A DNA stretch of 64,000 nt from Delphinus delphis (GCF_949987515.2 NC_082694.2:41171951-41235950), one strand, 5' to 3'. Positions 1 through 13,214 are shown, counted from the stretch's first letter. Notes: generated from the sequence alone by a model not told the origin. Program-made: numbers and translations.

Positions 1-984
1 AAAGGCAGAAAGAAAGAGCTACAGCAAGAAAGTAGAAGGTCCACCCACTTTTAACTGCCTTAGCCTAGAAGTGACATATGGGTAAGAATGAGTCACATAA
101 ACGTACCTACATGGACAGGGGCTGGGAAATGAAGAGGACGTGAATTGTTGTTCACTAACATTCTCTAAAGGTGTAACATCCCAGCCTAATTGCTAGGTTT
201 GTAGTTTAAAATTCCTGAACTACAACAGGTGAGGAGGCTCCTGGCCCACTGAGACTTCAGTGTTTGGCCCTACTTATGGCAAATGGATATTCCTCAAACA
301 AAGTACGCAGAAGTGAAATATTTTCATGAATAGATTCTGGGATAGAGAAAAGGCCTTCAGTAAAGACCTTTAGTAAAGGACCTCAGCCACTTCTTAACAG
401 ATGTTATGAGAAAAAAAAAGAATTTTATGAAGAACCTAATAAAAAGTTGGAAGCATTTTATTCTATAAATGCAAAATATTACTATAAGAGCACATACATT
501 GAGACACAATTTTGCAAGACCTGGACTGCTGCCTATCCCAGGTAGAAAAAGACCTTTCCTGTAACATTAGCTGCATTAAGAGTGTCTCCCTAGCAGAAAT
601 TTGAATGTTGGAGCAGAGTTTATTCTCACCCATACTCCTAGGTCATAACCTATTGGTCAGCCATTTCTACTTAAACCACCTAAGAATGTGTTTCTTTAAA
701 CTATGACTCTGGAATCAAGGAATTCATTAAAAAATAATTTTAACTTTCTTTGCCGAAGACTTCTTTTTTCTCAAACATTCTAACAAGTAAACAAGTTGTA
801 TTAAAACATGATTAACTTTAAATATGTCGTAAATCAAATATATGTTTGTATGTGTACTCGTATATGCGTAAAAGCACTTTTAATGGCCACCAAACCAATG
901 AGATATGAGCGCAAAATAAAGAATTATTGTGTCAGTGAAACTACATTTAATGCTTTGGGAAAATAAAGCTGAGCTACCCCCTCA
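1..984. other. Unassigned AT-rich sequence
   Basis: No gene, exon or repeat family is recognised. The sequence is AT-rich with short A-runs. It may be single-copy intergenic DNA or repeats too decayed to recognise. Confidence 0.5.

Positions 985-1028
<44 letters not shown>
985..1028. repeat. (AC)22 microsatellite
   Basis: Uninterrupted AC dinucleotides over 44 bases. A further alternating purine-pyrimidine stretch (gtgcgtgcac, then gcgcac) follows directly, so the whole block to about 1046 is a Z-DNA-prone sequence. Uninterrupted arrays of this length are usually length-polymorphic. Confidence 0.97.
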
Positions 1029-1033
<5 letters not shown>

Positions 1034-1711
1034 TGCACTCGCGCACGAAGGCTATAGTATTAGCTTTGGGAAAAGCCACAACGAAAAAGCTATTAAAAAA
1101 AAAACCTGAAGGATTCTGCTTTCAGATTTCTTGAGAAGCATCTGTAATTTTTATTCTGTTTTAAAGAAATCGGAATTGAAGATCATAAAGACTAGATCAT
1201 TAGCATACTTTATGCAAAAAAGACTGAAATTGCAATCACTGGACTCATATTCAAAGTTTTAAGTTAAAATAAAATGGTTCCTATATATAGATATTATTTT
1301 TATGACTCTCGATTTTATCAACTTTACCAGTAATTTGAACAACTACCGGTCCCAAACAGGTCAGGTAAGAAGACATTTATTGTACATATATGTATAGATA
1401 TTTCTGTCTTCAGTGTAGAACATCATAAGCAAATCAGGGGTACCACATTAAGTTGATTTCATTAAAATCAAAAGCGTGAAACTTGTCATTTAAGTCAGCA
1501 TCAGCAGCCTTATCACAGGTAATTAAGTTCCTGGAAATACTGTAAAAAACTCAAGAACCTCCATTACTACCTTTGAGGCCCTGTAGAAGTCTGTAGTTTG
1601 GCACTAGGGAAATTTCCAACTTAGCTTTACTGATTTAACATAGCAAAACCCTACAGGTAAATGTTATATGGCTTTATCAAGCAATAAACAAAGATATGTT
1701 TGCATATAAAC
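1029..1711. other. Unassigned AT-rich sequence
   Basis: Nothing recognisable: no long ORF, no CHR SINE and no clear LINE similarity. Confidence 0.45.
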
Positions 1712-1790
1712 ATTATATATAATATATATACATATATTATACACATATACATACACATACATAAACCATATATACATGTGTATATATTTA
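1712..1790. repeat. TA/TACA-rich low-complexity tract
   Basis: Imperfect TA, TACA and TGTA repeats over about 80 bases (tatataatatatata, catacacatacata). This is a degenerate microsatellite, not a clean array. Confidence 0.85.
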
Positions 1791-2185
1791 TATCCTTACC
1801 AGTTGTATTTCTTTATTGATCACCTCTTTTTTTAAGGGTTTAATAAGATCTTCCATCCACAGCTGAATAGAAGCAAAAACTCAAGTCTGGGTGACTCCAG
1901 TTCCTCTCAGGTTTTCATATACTTCTCACGACTATCCTTCCTGGTGAGGCACTGGGACTTAAAGTTAATGTCTGATGCCCTCTGGGCCAAAAAGAGGGTA
2001 CTCAATTCCCTGGGGAGTTATTTGTTTCATGTTCTTTCTTTTTGTTTCTTTGTTTCCCAAATACAAGCTTATAGGCATTACCCACTTGAAATGAATTGAC
2101 TGAGAATGGATTCTAGCCTCATATACCAAAGATTGGGACTCATAGCTCCAAGGACACCATCTTGTCCTCCCTACGGTCTTGCTTT
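1791..2185. other. Unassigned sequence
   Basis: No recognisable repeat or gene. It ends at the left edge of the 60-bp tandem duplication. Confidence 0.45.
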
Positions 2186-2305
2186 CTTTCCAAGCTCATC
2201 ACCTCGTAGATCACACTCACTAGGTAATTTTGCTAGGCACTGGAACTTTCCAAGCTCATCACCTTGTAGATCACACTCACTAGGTAATTTTGCTAGGCAC
2301 TGGAA
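2186..2305. repeat. 60-bp exact-period tandem duplication
   Basis: Bases 2186-2245 are repeated at once by 2246-2305. The copies differ at one position only: c at 2205 against t at 2265, which turns a CpG in copy 1 into TpG in copy 2. Each copy begins ctttccaagctcatcacc and ends ctaggcactggaa. Because 60 is a multiple of 3, one plus and one minus reading frame run through both copies and encode a repeated 20-residue block. That explains the small ORFs here, and there is no other evidence of coding. Confidence 0.97.
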
Positions 2306-3045
2306 CACACAGGAAGCAGGATAGGACACAGACCCTATTCTTGATAAACTCAAGCAATAGTTATAGACAGATAAACATACTTCCAATAGAACATGGCTAG
2401 TCAAGTAGTAGAAGTAGGTACACAATGTTACAAGATAGGAATTCAAGCCTGAGAAATCTTCGTAGAGGCAGTGATACTAGTTTTGTGCTTAATCTTAAAG
2501 GGAAACAGGAAATTTTCTTAGATGAGAAGAGGAGGAGAAAAGCTGAGGGTGAAGAAGAGGTGTAAGTGGATTTTAAGCAGAAGGAATAACATAAGAGTAA
2601 GGGCCAGCTGCAAAGTATAGCCTCCCATCCGATACCAGCTTCCTCATCCCTCATCTGAGTCTTCATAACCTGCTCTCAATCTCAGGTCTCACTGGTCCTT
2701 CCCTTCCTTCTTAGCCCTCCAGCCCCAAGGAAGCCTCAACTCTCCACTCTCTACCCACAGAACTCTGAGAAGGCCTATGTATCCTGTCCCAAAAGATTTT
2801 AGGATAAATGTATACTCTGAGGACAGAATATCCTTAGGGGAAAATCTGTCAGCAAGGAGTGAAAGATTCCATTCTCCTGGATGTTTTCCTAGTTCCTTTA
2901 AAGAAACAAAAACAAAAACTTACCCTTATGCCACAGCTGCAGGACAAGTAACAAAATCAACTGTATTTAATATACAAAAGCTTGGCTTGCATTAAAACTG
3001 CTGCAATCCCAGCAATAAAGAACTTTCCAGGAAATTGTAATTAAT
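2306..3045. other. Unassigned sequence, purine-rich in places
   Basis: A purine-rich stretch (about 2510-2600) is visible but no repeat family is recognised with confidence. Short ORFs on both strands have no recognisable product. Confidence 0.4.
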
Positions 3046-3118
3046 GGATATATTCATTCCACACACACAAAAATTATTGAACATCTACTACATCCCTTAA
3101 CTAGTTCTTGTCTGGATT
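3046..3118 (-). mobile_element. Possible L2/MIR 3'-end fragment, antisense
   Basis: The string attgaacatctactacatcc is like the reverse complement of the shared L2/MIR tail (sense: gtaggtgctcaataaatg). The match is short and decayed. Confidence 0.35.
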
Positions 3119-6100
3119 AAGTAGTCATATTAATTTTAGATTAATTATTGGAGTAGGGGACACATGGTGGAGTAGATTGCTTTCCCACACTAATTTGAAT
3201 ATACATTTTTATCAAATAGAGCATCTTGAGGTACTGATAATCCATGGAAAACATGTGGGGAAATTCTGATCAAGTCTGGATTTCTATCATTCATCTAATC
3301 ATTCAGCTTCTACTTGAATATCCCCAAGGTAGCTCAATCAGAGGCAACTTATTTTATTGATCATTACTGTTATGGGTAGTGTTGGCTGAAATAATAATAG
3401 TGGTTATTATTATTACTATTATCTTGACCCCAAATCTGCCACCTTGAATCATCCTTTCCTTTGTCCTAGTTTAGCCTCCTAACCTTGATGAATTAGTAAA
3501 AAGCAAGATCTGGTATTATGGAAGTGGTACCTAAATTAAACAGACTAAAACAGTGAAGAAACCAGATATTTTACGTTCAAACTGAAGCTGGAAAATCAAT
3601 GCATTGTTTCTCTTCACATTATAACATTCAAAACTGACTTATTTTTAAATGCATCAGATATGGCTATTTAGCAGTATTCTATGCAAGTGTGGGTATCAAG
3701 GAGCCAGCCCCTGCTGCCTGAGAGTTCAGAAACTGTTTTCCATAAGCTAAGGGTGAGTGGTCTCTGTCTAGCCGTAAAGATTGACCTCTAAGAACCTAAG
3801 AGACATCTTCGGATTTTGTTTCCTGAGAAGAAATCATGATTTCACATTTGGTCTAAAAACAGCCTTTTCCAACAAATATATCAACATCACAACAAAGCAC
3901 AAACTTTCCTTGGAGACTGGAATTGAGCTATGGACATGAAGCCTGTACTAACAGCCTGAGAAATGCAACTTGCAGCTTCCAGTCATTGCTGGTCAAATGG
4001 AATTTAACGTGAGCTTGACGAGTATCCCGAAAGGAAAAAGGCACCCTCATGTTGCAGCCTTCATCAGCATTTGTCTCCGAATCACCCCAGTCTTTTCCTC
4101 CTTTAATAATCAAATAATTCTCTAGCCTTTCATGATTTTTGCCATATATATCTTTTTGGATATCTAATTAACACTGTGATTTTTGTTCTACATATGTTGT
4201 GTAATCGTTGATTCTGCCCTATCCTTACAAAACATGTTAAGCTTAATAAATATATTTATGAGAATTACTTTGTATAGTCCTTATGCAATCAGCCATGCCG
4301 GGTATGATGGCCCAAGACGATGAAAACCCATTGACTTTTTGTAGCAAATTAAGTCTACCACCTAATCGGTGAACCCTGCTAAGCTTTTGAATTATGAGGA
4401 GAGTCAGAAGCTCAGTTAGAACACTCAAATGAATTATATCAATTCATAAACTTGTTCATGTCCAGATTTCATTAGCCACACATTAACAGCATTTTATGTT
4501 TATTACTGCTCTGACATAATCTATAAATAACTGAAATGCTAATCATAGTGTTCTGCCGGGCATCATCATTTAATCATAAAGAGATACATTATTATAAACT
4601 ATAATAGATAATAACAAGTCTGGGTCAATGGCCACATATTAAAAGATCACAATTATATCCTATAAGGGTATGTACCTCATACACTTGGTGACACATAGGT
4701 CCATATCTAATCACTTGCAAATGTTTCCCCTCTGACATACTTATAGTACAAGGTGACACAATTAAGAAAATATGCTTGTAAAACACTACAATCCTTGAGC
4801 ATCAAAGTAAACAGAGAACAATTGATAGTGGGAGAAAATATCTTGCCAATGCCAGTTCAATTAACTCTTTATTGGTAGGTTTGTTTTTCAGCAGAAAGGG
4901 AATTCACGTTCCTAACATATGGGAGAACCAAAAAAAGAAAAAAAGAAGATGTGCAGCTTATCAAAACATAACTAGAAAAACTATTAAATAAAAGCTAAGT
5001 TCAGTTAAAATTGAGTTAAAATTGTAAAACAAAGCCTAACCACTGATTAGATCTTCTCCAAGTCCTATTAATGGTTTATTGCAAACTGTAACATAGTAAT
5101 CTTATATTACATTATAAAATAATTTCATGTAGGAATATTCACACTTCCTCCCAAGAAGTAATAACTTTCAAACTCAGCAAAGCTAACAATTTCGAATGAC
5201 CCTGCTATTATTGTTCATGCCATGATGTCGTCATCACTGTGGTGTTTTGACTAGTTGATGACAGAGCACTGATCAAGTTTGGATATTGATTTAACAAGAT
5301 GATGGGGTCATTACCTTTGCAGCTTATGTGGTTCCTGTGTTTTTGCTTCAGGAAAATATCCTGATGAAATACCAGCTGCTTACACAAATAATTTCTAAAA
5401 TAGATTACCAGGGGAAAGAGTTTTGAATGAGAAACGAGGCTGACCTAGAGTCCAAGAATTAATGACAGATTATTAAACTATTTTATGCCTAGAATTAGCC
5501 ACTAATTTAAAGCCTTGGTTGAACAGGACGCAGAGATAGTGTCTGTCATTGCAAGCACTTGCACCTCAGAGCTCAGGGTGAATCGAGGGAGATAAAGAAA
5601 GGAATGTAAAACACTATGGAAACCAACCTCTGGAGACTTAATATTCTGATCAGCTCACCTCCGAACATCTGGCTCTTAAATGTTCAAGCACAAAAACAAG
5701 AGAGCTAATGAAAGCAGCACATATTATCTCTCCCATCAATGTACCTCACAAACACCTGCTAAAATTAAAACAAATTGAATCTTGATTGCTGATTAAGTAC
5801 CCCTTCTTTAGCTAGATATTCTGTCATTATTTGCCCTGGCGCACAATGCGTAAACTGATGAATGGCGAGTGGTGGGCTGCGGCAGCAAAGGTGGATACAA
5901 GGCGATTCAAAGTAGATGAATATAAATGGTAGCAGATTAACTTTGTGTACTCTAACCCAGCAAAAAAGTGAGTTTTCACCCCCACACCACCCCCCAAAAA
6001 TGAAAGTGCTAAAACTGCATTTAAAATAGAAAGGTGAGTCCGCATTATAATATACCGCCTCCCTCCAGCAAAGTTCCTTGTAAGTCAGGTCTTGCTGCGT

Positions 6101-6200
6101 TTAATTCACTCACCACAGCCTGGCGACTGAGCTTAAAAAGCACTTTTGACCTGTATTACTGACTGCTTTTATTCAGTTTCTTAGCTGGTGCAAATGCTTT
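3119..6200. other. Large AT-rich stretch without recognised repeats
   Basis: About 3 kb with no CHR SINE, no clear LINE and no ORF above 72 codons. A short trinucleotide-like patch (att/taa) lies at 3388-3425. The part around 5780-6060 has several CpGs and mixed composition in an otherwise CpG-poor setting. Such single-copy desert sequence is where conserved non-coding elements are often found, but that cannot be tested here. Confidence 0.5.
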
Positions 6201-9157
6201 TTATTTTTTTTTTTTTGCTTTGTTTTTTATTTATTTATTTTTTGCATTTGCAAACCTTTCCAGACACAAGCCGGTAATACCAAAAACAGAACCTCCCAAG
6301 ACACATTTGGTTTGTCCGTATCTGAAACAAATACTTGGACTGTGGTTAAGAAAAAAAAAAAAGTTACACAATTTACTGCCAATAAACCAAGAGACTATTC
6401 AACGTGCACATTTCAGTTAGAATAAAAATACCCATTCGAGTTTTCATCACACATATATAAATACCTTCCTATGCGAACACTGATGACAGATGTGTGGCTA
6501 ATCTACCATGTTAACTTCATTTGAGAAACTGTGGTTTTGTTCAAACTTTATTAGCTAAACTCGAATTGATCCTGATAAATTTTAACTCAACATTTTACTT
6601 GGTTCAAGTATATTTCCAGAATTCATACAACTCAACAGCTCCTCTGTGTTTGCAATACATTCACATAAATTTCCTGTTAAAATAATCAACTTGTATTTGT
6701 TTCAATTCCTCTCAATTAAACAAACAACAAAAAAAGGAGTGGAGTGAGAGAAAAATAGCAGTGTGTAAATCCTTTCTAACACGACAACCTACACAACCTG
6801 GTTTCATTTATTTATTTATTTATTTTTTTGACTAACACGCTAAGGTCACAACAGCACATATGTTTGGCATATGCATTTCATCATTGATGATTATACTCTA
6901 CCCAAAAGGTAGCTGCAAAATGATAGTTATGCCAAAGGGCTAGTTTCCTACAAGATCTCCTATTGGGCATTAAAACAAAAGGAAAGAAATGTCCATGAAT
7001 CACTTATTGTTCCTTGACTTTTTTTCTTATTGCATTCTAAATTATTTAAATATACTATTAGGCATCATATTGGAAAAAACAGATGTTTTCTAATTACGAA
7101 CTGATTTTTACAGTGTGATGGTGTCACATATTTAAATTACAAATACACATTTTTAGCATTCCAGCTGTGCTTTACAAGAGTTTAATTTGCTTCTTCTGAT
7201 ATGTCACTTTGCACCTGCCTTTTTAAAACTCCTATAAATGTAAAACATTACTCAAACACAATTATTAAGACATGTTGAAGAATTCTAAAGGTTCTGAACA
7301 GCTTATAGAAGATGAATTTTATATAAAGATTCAATAATGAATCTACCAAATGTGTATTTGGAGTAACATTTACAAATATTTTTAGAGGAATATAAATTTG
7401 GACTGATGATCTGTATATGGATATATAGTAGAATATAGAATTTGATTTTATTTGTATAGCACCTTTCCTATTAACTATATCTTCAAGCACAATGATACAA
7501 ACTTGAGTTTAAAATACGTGCTGTGCCTTTACAACATGAAAATAAAAATTCAGCATCTATTAAGAACTTAAAGAGAACTTCTATTGGATGGGAGGTAAGA
7601 AGGTACTTTGCCCAGAGCTTGAGCATTAGTTAAATTATCATTCTTTCTCTTTTTAGGGACAACTCTATGATACAATCGGATTGATCAATCATTTCAGAAA
7701 AAAATTCTAAATATTGAAAATTTAAATTAATTAAAAATTTTCTATAAAATCAGTGACCAATGAGTCAATAGTGATGGACCCATTTTTCCTAGATGTGAGG
7801 TAGGGTTACCTAGGTGCACTTGAGTTTGGTGTGAAACATTCGATCCACATAAATTTCAGTGAGTTCCCAGGATTTAAATCGTCATGCGATGAATGTTAAA
7901 ACAAATAAATCCACATACATATGCGAGTGAAGATACATGCATAGGCAAAAGAACAAACAACTAACTAGGTCTTGATATGAGGTTTTATAAAAAAAATATG
8001 GAAATGGACTATATGTTTTATTTCTGAGATCCACAGAAATATTTTAAACTTTAAAATAAGTAACAAAATCAGAGAAATTCCTCTATCTGTATAATCTATA
8101 TATAAAATCATATAAAGGAATATTTCTTTTATACTTCTTATACATATACAAGAGGTATTATTTCCCAGTATACTCCCTAGAAATAACAATTATTGTTTCA
8201 GAAATGTATATTCATATTAAAAGTGACTATGAGAGAACAGCTGAAGAGGAAATAAACCAGATGTAAGTTATTCACCCAATCTTGTTTCAAAATAAGAAAA
8301 AGAAGCTTTTCCTCAACACAGTTTTGAAGAATTGACATGTTTAAATGATAGTGTGGGGTCGTTTTCTCCCTCTTTCTCTATTTTCACAAAAATGGCTGAC
8401 AATAAACCATTTATAACTCTTTCAGATCTTAATATGGCTAAATGATTTATTTCTGTAAAATCTGATTTCACTGTCCTCAGAATAAAATATTCAAGACAAA
8501 GCCAATAAGAGTGTATACGTGGTGAAGCTGGACCCCCCAGCCACCTCAGTGTGAGGAACAAGCATAATGGTGAATTGACTTTTTTTTAAAGAGAAGTCTA
8601 AAGATTAAATGAGGATGGTAAAAGTATTACGGTAATAAATTTTACTGGCAAACAAATAAAATCACATTGTAAAACCTTTCCCAAAAAAAAGGCGCTTTAA
8701 CTGCAATGCATAATCATATATAAAAACCTAAAATGGAAATTTCTATCCATTAAAGTGTGAACAGGCTAATTCAGAATAAATGGGAGGGCATTTGGAAAGA
8801 TAAAGTGTGCAGCCAGCTCTCTTACTGAACAAAGACCTTATTTTAATCATAAGGTTATTGACTGCAAAGCAAAGTGTTTCTGCCAAATACAGAACTTTCA
8901 AAATGGCTCAGCCATAAGTCTTATTTTCATAGGGTTTAATGGTCTGTCACAGCCAGAGACGGCCTCTCTTGACCAGATTTCTTTTCTTGAGTCTCCTGGG
9001 CCATCCGTCCTGCTCTCTGGGCTCAGCTTTCTGGGTGAGTTTTAAGTAGTCCTTCTGGCCCTTAGTCAGCTCCTGAGGTCTAGGGAGCCACCTGCATGAG
9101 CAGGACAGGTAAACTGGGTGGTACAAACCTTGGCCCTTTGGCTCTGGTTACCACCTG
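6201..9157. other. Large AT-rich stretch with T-rich simple repeats
   Basis: Contains a T13 run (about 6204-6216), (TTTA)n-like tracts at 6225-6243 and 6804-6828, and otherwise AT-rich sequence with no recognised interspersed repeat. ORFs are below 85 codons and look random. Confidence 0.5.
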
Positions 9158-9672
9158 TTGGGCTGCACCCCACAGGCCTACATGCCCTGTACTTGCCCAT
9201 CCTCAAGACTGAAGAAAGAGCCCCGAGTCAGTGACAGAGACATCATTGGTTTAATGGCTCAGAGGATCTTACATGTTTGAAGCAAGGTCCTGGAGCGACA
9301 CCCCACCAAGTCCTGGCTCCTCGGGGGAGGGGAAGGTTAGCAGTTATAGGGGAGTTGATGGCAGGTTGCCTTATCAGTTACCAGGGAAACTAGCAGAGGG
9401 GCACGTCCCTCACCGTCCCTTTGATAAGCTATCATGGTGGAGATGTTCTGATCTAAAGGCTAGAATGATCACTAACTGGGGCCAGAGCAAGTATGTAGGA
9501 AGATCAGTCGTGTGAGCAGGGTGTAGTTGAAGCAGGCCCTGGTGGAGCAGGGGATGTACAGAGAGCAAGAGAATAGCCATCTTGGGTGGCCTGACCATAC
9601 ACCAACCCTTATCTACATACCACTTCCCAAATCTTCCTCCTGATTCTAGATTTGGCTTCATGTTTCCCACCA
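9158..9672 (-). mobile_element. Solitary LTR-like element (endogenous retrovirus-derived)
   Basis: A block richer in GC than its flanks begins tgttggg on the plus strand. Read on the minus strand it starts about tggtggg and ends cccaaca, giving near-matching TG...CA termini of an LTR. On the minus strand an ATTAAA polyadenylation-like signal lies about 100 bases before the 3' terminus (plus-strand tttaat at 9250-9255), as expected for an R/U5 region. No gag, pol or env-like frame is present on either side, so this would be a solo LTR. A clean target-site duplication is not evident, and the right boundary is approximate. It could be another GC-richer repeat. Confidence 0.5.
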
Positions 9673-11229
9673 TTTAAGTGTGGCCATCTCAAGGCTGGAT
9701 GACACTAAGGTGCCTTTCGATTCCTCCCAATCAGGGAGCCCAAGGAATAAAGGAGGGAGACTCAGAGGAGGGATGCCAACTGTGCTTTGAAAAGGAGCTC
9801 TAGATTAAAGACGTACAACAGCAGGCAATATTTAATTCTTTCTGAAACTGACAACCAACACTACATTCAGTCTGCCATAAAATGACAGTGACAGACCTCA
9901 GTCTAAGTGGAAGAGTCTCCTGCAGTTGCAGAAACAGCTGCTCTATTCTGAACAGGGACAAGAATGTGAATTCAAAAGCTGCATGCATGAATGAGAGATA
10001 TCTTTAAGAATGGCTCCCTTGGGATGCTCAAAACTTGAGAATCTAAAGACAGTTTTCCTGCAATGTTATTCTCAACACACAGTTGAGACTTCAATGAATA
10101 GATTATTTAATTTAGGGAATAAGCAGGTTAATAAACAGAATTGCAAAGATCTTCCAAATATCATCAGCTGACCCAAAATTCCAGATCCTCAGTTTCATAA
10201 AGCTCCCTGCCAATTCCCATTTATACGTTCCTTTTATTCATTATGCATGGTAAGTCCTCTAGATTCTCTAATATGAACATAACAATTGTATCCAATATTC
10301 TCACATGAATGATACTGAGGCCACCACCCTTGGATCCTCAGAGAAGCCTTGGTTCTGATGCTCTAATGACCACTTTATACTGAAGGTGTACTCTCTGCTC
10401 ACTGTTTTACCTTCAGCTCTTGGGGTGCTTCTCTTTGTGGATCATACTATGTATGTTTCTGTGTTAGGTTAGGGGTTATTCAGGGGTATCCAATTTACCC
10501 TTCTCTTCATACCCTTGAAACACAGAGGGAAAAAAGACAAGTTGTTATAGCGTGGAAACCAGATATATTAATAAATAATCTGACATACTCCAGGAGAAAT
10601 TTCATGTCACCCAAAAATGATGACATTTTTGACATTTTACCCTTTTTTAGAGGGTAAACATGTTGGGGGGTTTTGTTCACCTTCACTGTATACCTCTTCC
10701 AGCGACATGGTGGCCCTGCTGACCATAGAATCAGGAACTGAGTAGGAGCTGCTTTAGGAGATAACCAGAGCTAATCCATTTTCACTGTGCCACCCCATTC
10801 TCAACCCCTGTCAGTCCCTCCTGTCCTGTGTTCTTTCATAGACTTCAGTTTTAGTAAGACATTACACAAAGGGGTGCAACAGGCAGTGACATATTGCATC
10901 TAAGATAAAAGTGAATCAAAAAGAGCCCTAGAAGAGATGCTGTTTGGATGTTACATACTTTATGTATTACTTCTGGAATGAGAATACCTGAATGATGCTT
11001 AAAAGTATTCAAATTGAGATGACCAAAACAGAAAACTCCTCCCCAGTTCAGAAGAATGTCACAAGATGGGTGATTGTTTGATACTGGACTGTTGGCCATA
11101 AGCTTGAGATTTGAGAGGAATTCTGATAACAAGGAAAACTGTGGTGCTCCAAGAAGAATTCACTGACCGGGCATGGTACAGTCACAAAAACTGATCTGGA
11201 TGATCACATCTCACTCTTGGATAAGCAAA
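9673..11229. other. Unassigned sequence
   Basis: No recognisable gene or repeat up to about 10850. From there the sequence becomes A-rich and may be the decayed 5' part of the L1 fossil that follows. Confidence 0.4.
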
Positions 11230-12960
11230 CCAACCCAAAACAGTTTAGCAGAAGGTTCTCCAACATAAACTCAGAGGACAACAGCACAGAAAAAAAACAG
11301 AGAAAAAGCACAAAAAAGGGCTTTTTCCTTAATTAAAGAAAAAAATCATCTCAGTGTTTCCAACAAAACTTTAGAAAATCTGTCCTCAAAAGAAAGAGAT
11401 CAATGATAAAATGATCAGGAAACAGACTGGTTTGAAAAGAGAGTTGAGATTCATGTGTAGGTGATAAAGGAGTTGAATGAATTAACAAAAGACTGAAAGG
11501 AATCCAGAATTCTGTTATTATGAATGAATCTTCATTAAAGAGGAAATGCATAGACTGTGTGGAAAAAATACTGGTCACTGACATTGAAGCCAATACAAGG
11601 TACATTTCTAGAGGTTAGAGAAAAAGAACAACAAAAAACAATGAGTCAGGAAACAAAGACTACAGAGGTCAGAAAATGGAGAGCCCGCATATGGACACCT
11701 ATAAAAAAGGGAGGAAGGGAGCTCTAAAAATATAACAATATCCTATTTGTATCTGAAAAGAAATGTAAGTTACTTAACAAACTGAAAAAGTCAAGCTGGT
11801 CATACACTTCTGTTAGGCTTCATTAAATAGTACATGACTATGAGACAATGTCTACGCACTTTTATGGGGAAACGTTTGTGACCCAAGAATTCTATATACG
11901 AGCAATTGTGGTACATACACAAAGGCAACAAAAAGATATTCTCAGACACGTAAGGGCTCAGAAAGTATATAATCCATATGTCTTTTTTCAAAAAAGAAAT
12001 TACTTGAAGGTATATTTAAGCTGAGAGAATACTCAAAATTTTTAAAAATGCAAAGAGCATAGTATTGATATGAAATAAATGGTGGTAAATAAATGCAATA
12101 TTAAATCTAAATTTTTAATGTAATTATTAGGATGAATTAATATTTTTCAAAATGGTTCTTGTGAGAGAAAAATCATAGTTTTTTTAAAAAAAGTCATTAT
12201 TTAACATTTATTATCCAGATCTAACACCTGAGATATAGTAACACAAACTGGGAAGTGATTTAATGAAAGGAAAGTAGTAAAAGGCCATTTCCTCATCTTA
12301 CATAGTGGTTAATCGAAAGCAGCTTTTTCTCCATGCTGGTAATTAGAGAAATATAGGCTTAAGAAGTACTTTTTTTTTTTTTTAATGTAAAGGTAGTTAC
12401 TACTGTTAAAAATAATTGTATACCTAATAAATAACAAGGGGAAAAAGCAAAAAGAAGGAAGAAAAGGAGGAAGGATGTAAGGAAAGAAAGAAAAAAGAAA
12501 CAATCTATAAAGCAACAGAAACAAAAGAATCAGAAAGCATAAAAATGTTTCCAACAAATGTGAGATATAATTACCACGCAAATTATTAATACAGAGAACT
12601 ATTTTAAACAAAATATTTGAGATTGGGGTAAGCCATTTTGGATGTATGCTGCTAATAGAAACACGGTTAAATCAAAAGGACAAAGAAAGATTAAAAAGAA
12701 AAGGATATCCTTCAATATCACACAATCACAATAAAAACAAAGCTGGGGTCACAACTATAATATTAGACATAGAAGAATTAGAATTAAACAGTTAAATGGA
12801 ACAAAAAGAATCATAATATAATAGGCAAAATCTGCCATGTAATTATAATAACACCACCACCAGCAATACAGTTTTATACTTTGAATAATATAGTATCTAA
12901 GTTTACAAAGGAAAAACTATTAATTGTAGTGGGAAACATTATGCTAAATTGAAATAAGAA
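11230..12960 (+). pseudogene. Decayed L1 (L1M-type) fragment, sense
   Basis: The sense strand is A-rich with L1-like wording. 11877-11975 resembles an old L1 segment of the form gacccaagaattctata followed later by gatattctcagacacgtaag. 12735-12840 resembles the ORF2 endonuclease region (aagctggggtcacaactata, then atattagacatagaag). Frames are broken throughout, so no protein could be made. It continues after a MIR with ORF2 reverse-transcriptase and 3'-end remains at 13215-13600 and 13905-14345. Limits are approximate. Confidence 0.55.
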
Positions 12961-12994
12961 GTAAATGATTTAAAGAACTTAAGGAAATGGTACT

Positions 12995-13205
12995 AACAAT
13001 CTATCACTTATTAAATGCTTACTACGTGCCAGGCATTGTGCTAAGTTCTTTACTACATAGCTCATTAGATCTTAACAACTCCATAAGGTGGGTTTATGAC
13101 CTTTCTCACACACTGAGAAACCAAGACCAAGACTTGCATAACTTGCTCAGCTTCATACAATTGGTAGTGCCAAAGATGCACTATGTGTGTCTCTTAGAGG
13201 AACTG
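12995..13205 (-). mobile_element. MIR SINE, antisense
   Basis: Reads as the reverse complement of the MIR consensus: a tail-type segment (acttattaaatgcttactacgtgccaggcattgtgctaa, 13005-13043), then catta..cttaacaactccataaggtgg, then gagaaaccaagac and acttgctcagcttcatacaat. It separates two L1 fragments of the same orientation, so it probably inserted into the L1. Confidence 0.85.
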
Positions 13206-13214
13206 AAAAGAAAG

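Noticed and set aside
2106..2446. ORFs with a repeated 20-residue block, suggesting a repeat protein
   Set aside because: The block is the 60-bp tandem duplication kept in frame. No start context, splice site or homology supports a protein.
9158..9672. A full provirus
   Set aside because: No gag, pol or env-like frames or second LTR are seen on either side; at most a solo LTR.
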